Assembly (NCBI RefSeq): GCF_021155775.2
Contig: NC_060233.1
Coordinates: forward strand, 3,080,501-3,144,500
DNA from: Neodiprion pinetum
Taxonomy: Eukaryota > Arthropoda > Insecta > Hymenoptera > Diprionidae
DNA length: 64,000 nt
Direction: 5' to 3'
The first letter of the stretch is position 1; each line of letters starts with the position of its first letter. Shown here one piece after another: positions 61,935-64,000 of the stretch. Made by a program: the position numbers and the translations under genes. Below the pieces are notes generated by a model. That model ran no database searches. It was given only the letters and a program-made list of their open reading frames with translations, and was not told the DNA's origin.

Positions 61935-62082
61935 GTTATCAAAGGGAACACGAACACGTACCTCGAGTCGAAACACGAACTGAAACCGCCCCTATGGGCG
62001 AGCAAGGTCCGTTTTTTGCCGTACAGCTACCACCGTCGAACGGTCTGCATGCGGGTGGAACTCTACGGATGCTATTGGTCAG
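61935..62082 (+). CDS. Ddr: Ddr coding exon 4 (end of discoidin domain)
   Basis: The exon is bounded by TGTTTCAG at 61934 and CAG|GTGCGT at 62082/62083. It enters in phase 0 and leaves in phase 1. It encodes residues 150-198, starting VIKGNTNTYLESKHELKPP and ending VCMRVELYGCYWS. VCMRVELYGC is the hallmark end of the discoidin domain in this family. Cys187 and Cys195 are the partners of Cys83 and Cys39, and the spacings (104 and 156 residues) match human DDR2 closely. Human DDR2 has Asn two residues before the first Cys of this motif; here it is Thr. The following intron is only 308 bp. Confidence 0.94.
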
Positions 62083-62390
62083 GTGCGTATAATCAAGCAG
62101 TGCTTCAGAATCTAGATACATAGTCGCAGCCCGATTAACGATTACTGATTGCCGATTACCGATTGCCGATTGCCTATTGCTGATTACTGAATGCCGATTG
62201 CCGATTACCGATTACCGATTGCCTATTGCTGATTACTGAATGCCGATTGCCGATTGCCGGTTGCCGATTGCCGATTACCGATTGCCTATTGCTGGTTACT
62301 GAATTCTGGTTACTGATTGCTGAATGCCGATTGCCGATTACCGATTGCCGATTACCGATGAGTTTTCTCGTTGATTTCTGCCACCTTCAG
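62083..62390 (+). other. Ddr: Ddr intron between coding exons 4 and 5
   Basis: This 308 bp GT..AG intron is three-quarters filled by a 7-bp minisatellite (62131-62360), leaving about 30 bp between the array and the acceptor. Confidence 0.88.
62131..62360 (+). repeat. heptamer minisatellite (CGATTGC/CGATTAC) in Ddr intron 4
   Basis: About 33 units of 7 bp run head to tail: CGATTGC, CGATTAC, CTATTGC, TGATTAC, TGAATGC and variants. The order CTATTGC-TGATTAC-TGAATGC recurs, with small changes, three times, so there is also a longer period. It ends 30 bp before the exon 5 acceptor. The phase of 7 leaves a + strand frame open for 94 codons, which I regard as an artefact. Confidence 0.9.
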
Positions 62391-62701
62391 ACGGCGTCGT
62401 GTCCTACTCGATGCCCCAGGGCGACAAGCGAGGCAACGGGTGGGAATTTTTCGACGCGACGTACGACGGTCACTGGGACGGAGACCTCCAGCGGGGCCTT
62501 GGCCAGCTGACGGACGGGCAGACGGGTCCTGACAACTTCAAGATGGGCTTCTACGACTACGATCGTAGCCAGGGTTGGGTCGGTTGGAGGAACGACACAA
62601 GGTCCGGTCAGCCCCTCGAGATAAAGTTCGAGTTTGACCAGGTGCGGGAATTCTCCGCCGTTCACATATACTGCAACAACCAGTTCACCAGGGACGTACA
62701 G
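62391..62701 (+). CDS. Ddr: Ddr coding exon 5 (discoidin-like domain)
   Basis: The exon follows an acceptor, CCTTCAG, at 62390. It supplies two bases of Asp199 and encodes residues 199-302: DGVVSYSMPQG, then FFDATYDGHWD, GLGQLTDGQTG, GWVGWRNDT, LEIKFEFDQVREFS and HIYCNNQFTRDVQ. This is the beta-rich discoidin-like domain that follows the discoidin domain in all DDRs. One N-glycosylation sequon (NDT at 266-268) is visible. The glycosylation site that vertebrate DDRs carry next to the YDG motif is absent (DAT). I placed the donor at CAG|GTCGGT (62701/62702), ending in phase 0, because family members continue with Val after this point; a GT at 62706 is an alternative. The rest of this domain, the transmembrane helix and the kinase are outside the window. 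Confidence 0.92.
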
Positions 62702-64000
62702 GTCGGTATATCATGCCACATAGATTCCTTTACTTTGTATTACGCCCAACCCCTATCTCGTGTTCCCGGCTCTGCGCGTTTACAGACTGCACGGTGAAAC
62801 AAAATACCTTGAAACCTTCTGCCCCTTTCCACGTGTGTGTAAAACGCGGAAAAACTTTCCAGACAACGCAGAGCCGACGCGCCGCCGGTCAAAAAGCATT
62901 CTTACAACGCTCAGCGTGTGAGCCTTTCTGTACCTATTTTATGGTGGAGGTAGGTATGCCTTTGAGAATCGGTGGTGAATCGAGCGATGTATCACATTCC
63001 CAAAAATCACCTTTAGGCTAACTCTTAGGAAGAAGCTGATAGTCAAGACCTTACCGACTGAGTAAAATGCCACTTTTTTTTTACTATTATCGAAGCCTAC
63101 GCGGTACTGATGCAAAAATTTCGCACTAAACGTAATTCTACATGCAATGTGGAACGAAAGTATCCAAAAACTTTTGGAATTCATTCAAAAATTGCATGAA
63201 AAAATATATTACTGCGGTAAATGGTAATTTGATTCCAGGAATGAATTTGTTGACATTGTTGTTGCATAAGAGAAAACTTTTTATTTTTATATTACACTGA
63301 ATGCGGTATTTTCACATCAGCGATGCGTAGATTTCGATAATAGCGAAAATACGTGACATTTTACTCAGTCGATAAAGTATGACTAATAGCAACCTCTCAA
63401 TCCACGGAGTTTTGCGAATCTCTCACAAGTCGAATATTAATCCCAGATTTAATTATGAGAATTCGACTCGAGAGACTAATCGGGATTCGGGTCTCGGTTA
63501 AGCTCGCGTAATAAGTAGCCATTATCCCGGGGTGTTTACTCGCGGCTAGTCACCGGGGCCCCCCAGCACCTCTGAGGGGGACTGACCGAGTTTGTGGAGT
63601 CGAGTGGTGGATTCGCCGGGGCCCGTCTACTGATCCCGAGGCGAAGGCGAGCTTCGGTGTCCGCGCGGCGGACTCGGAATACCAAAGAGGCACAGGCGAC
63701 GATCAACAGGCTGTGATCCTGCACCAACTCCGGGGGCATAGACGCCTGGACGACGATCCCTCGCTACGGGTTGATTGAATATTCCACTCGACGCTTTATC
63801 AAGGAAGCACCTAGCGAATCTCAATGTCTCCCGGACGCCTTGTATACCTACCCGCGCGCCGTGCCTCGTCCTGCAGCCTTTATTGTCGTTATATCCCATT
63901 GTGCCCCTTGACGCGTGGCTCGCTGCCGATCCCCTCTTTCCCACCGGCCCCAAACCCCGCCCGCGAAATCTCAAGAATTAAATCAGGAACCTCGTGCTCG
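62702..64000 (+). other. Ddr: start of the next Ddr intron
   Basis: The rest of the discoidin-like domain is not found here. The region holds a foldback element (63035-63390) and a GC-rich stretch (about 63530-63960) with open frames on both strands but no match to the expected Ddr continuation. Confidence 0.6.
63035..63390. mobile_element. foldback element after Ddr exon 5
   Basis: The left arm (63035-63130) contains CGACTGAGTAAAATG at 63055 and later CTATTATCGAAGCCTACGC. The right arm carries the inverse (CATTTTACTCAGTCG, GCGTAGATTTCGATAATAG), ending at 63390. The arms pair for about 95 bp, with a loop of about 165 bp. No coding frame is recognised. Confidence 0.7.

Noticed and set aside
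62226..62510. 94-codon + strand frame across the heptamer array into Ddr exon 5
   Set aside because: The array has a period not divisible by 3 and happens to lack stops. The frame enters exon 5 out of phase with the Ddr reading frame.
62713..63021. 102-codon frame after Ddr exon 5 as a further Ddr exon
   Set aside because: It does not match the expected continuation of the discoidin-like domain, and it follows a good donor at 62701/62702.

Overview
This is nuclear DNA from an animal, most probably an insect and plausibly a hymenopteran. The reasons are one spliced gene whose exons match invertebrate discoidin domain receptors, GT..AG introns, AT-rich non-coding DNA that is not depleted in CpG, many microsatellites, and many small non-autonomous transposon relics. 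Nothing looks bacterial or plasmid-like: there are no operons and no ribosome-binding sites. I found no rRNA or tRNA gene, no CRISPR array, and no long transposase or reverse-transcriptase frame.

The only gene I can recognise with confidence is the 5' part of Ddr, a discoidin domain receptor (a collagen-receptor-type tyrosine kinase), on the + strand. Five coding exons join in frame: 45531-45639 (start codon and signal peptide), 48414-48519, 54468-54699, 61935-62082 and 62391-62701. They encode the first 302 residues: a signal peptide, a complete discoidin domain with its four expected cysteines, and most of the discoidin-like domain. The transmembrane segment and kinase lie beyond the right edge. 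A GC- and CpG-rich block at 4200-4620, followed by a good splice donor at 4803/4804, is a candidate promoter and 5'UTR exon. If that is right, the first intron is about 40.7 kb and most of the window is intronic.

Layout: 1-4100 upstream non-coding DNA; 4100-4803 candidate promoter and leader exon; 4804-45474 presumed giant intron holding dispersed repeats, microsatellites, tandem duplications and hairpin elements; 45475-62701 coding exons in introns of 2.8, 5.9, 7.2 and 0.3 kb; 62702-64000 start of the next intron.

The most striking feature is the number of long inverted-repeat (foldback) elements, mostly within the presumed Ddr transcription unit and on its sense strand: 10870-11630, 32574-32711, 33771-33900, 43002-43574, 44913-45272, 47393-48077, 54845-55489 and 63035-63390. 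There are also two short-TIR elements, one with piggyBac-like ends (53247-53795) and one flanked by TA (53981-54376). Three of these surround exon 3 within 2.3 kb. One (44913-45272) is nested in an older dispersed repeat whose uninterrupted copy lies at about 9060-9545, and part of the same element recurs at 31982-32175. I see no clearly new multi-gene system. The repeat-derived hairpins and the substituted collagen-contact residues of the Ddr discoidin domain are the points most worth following up.
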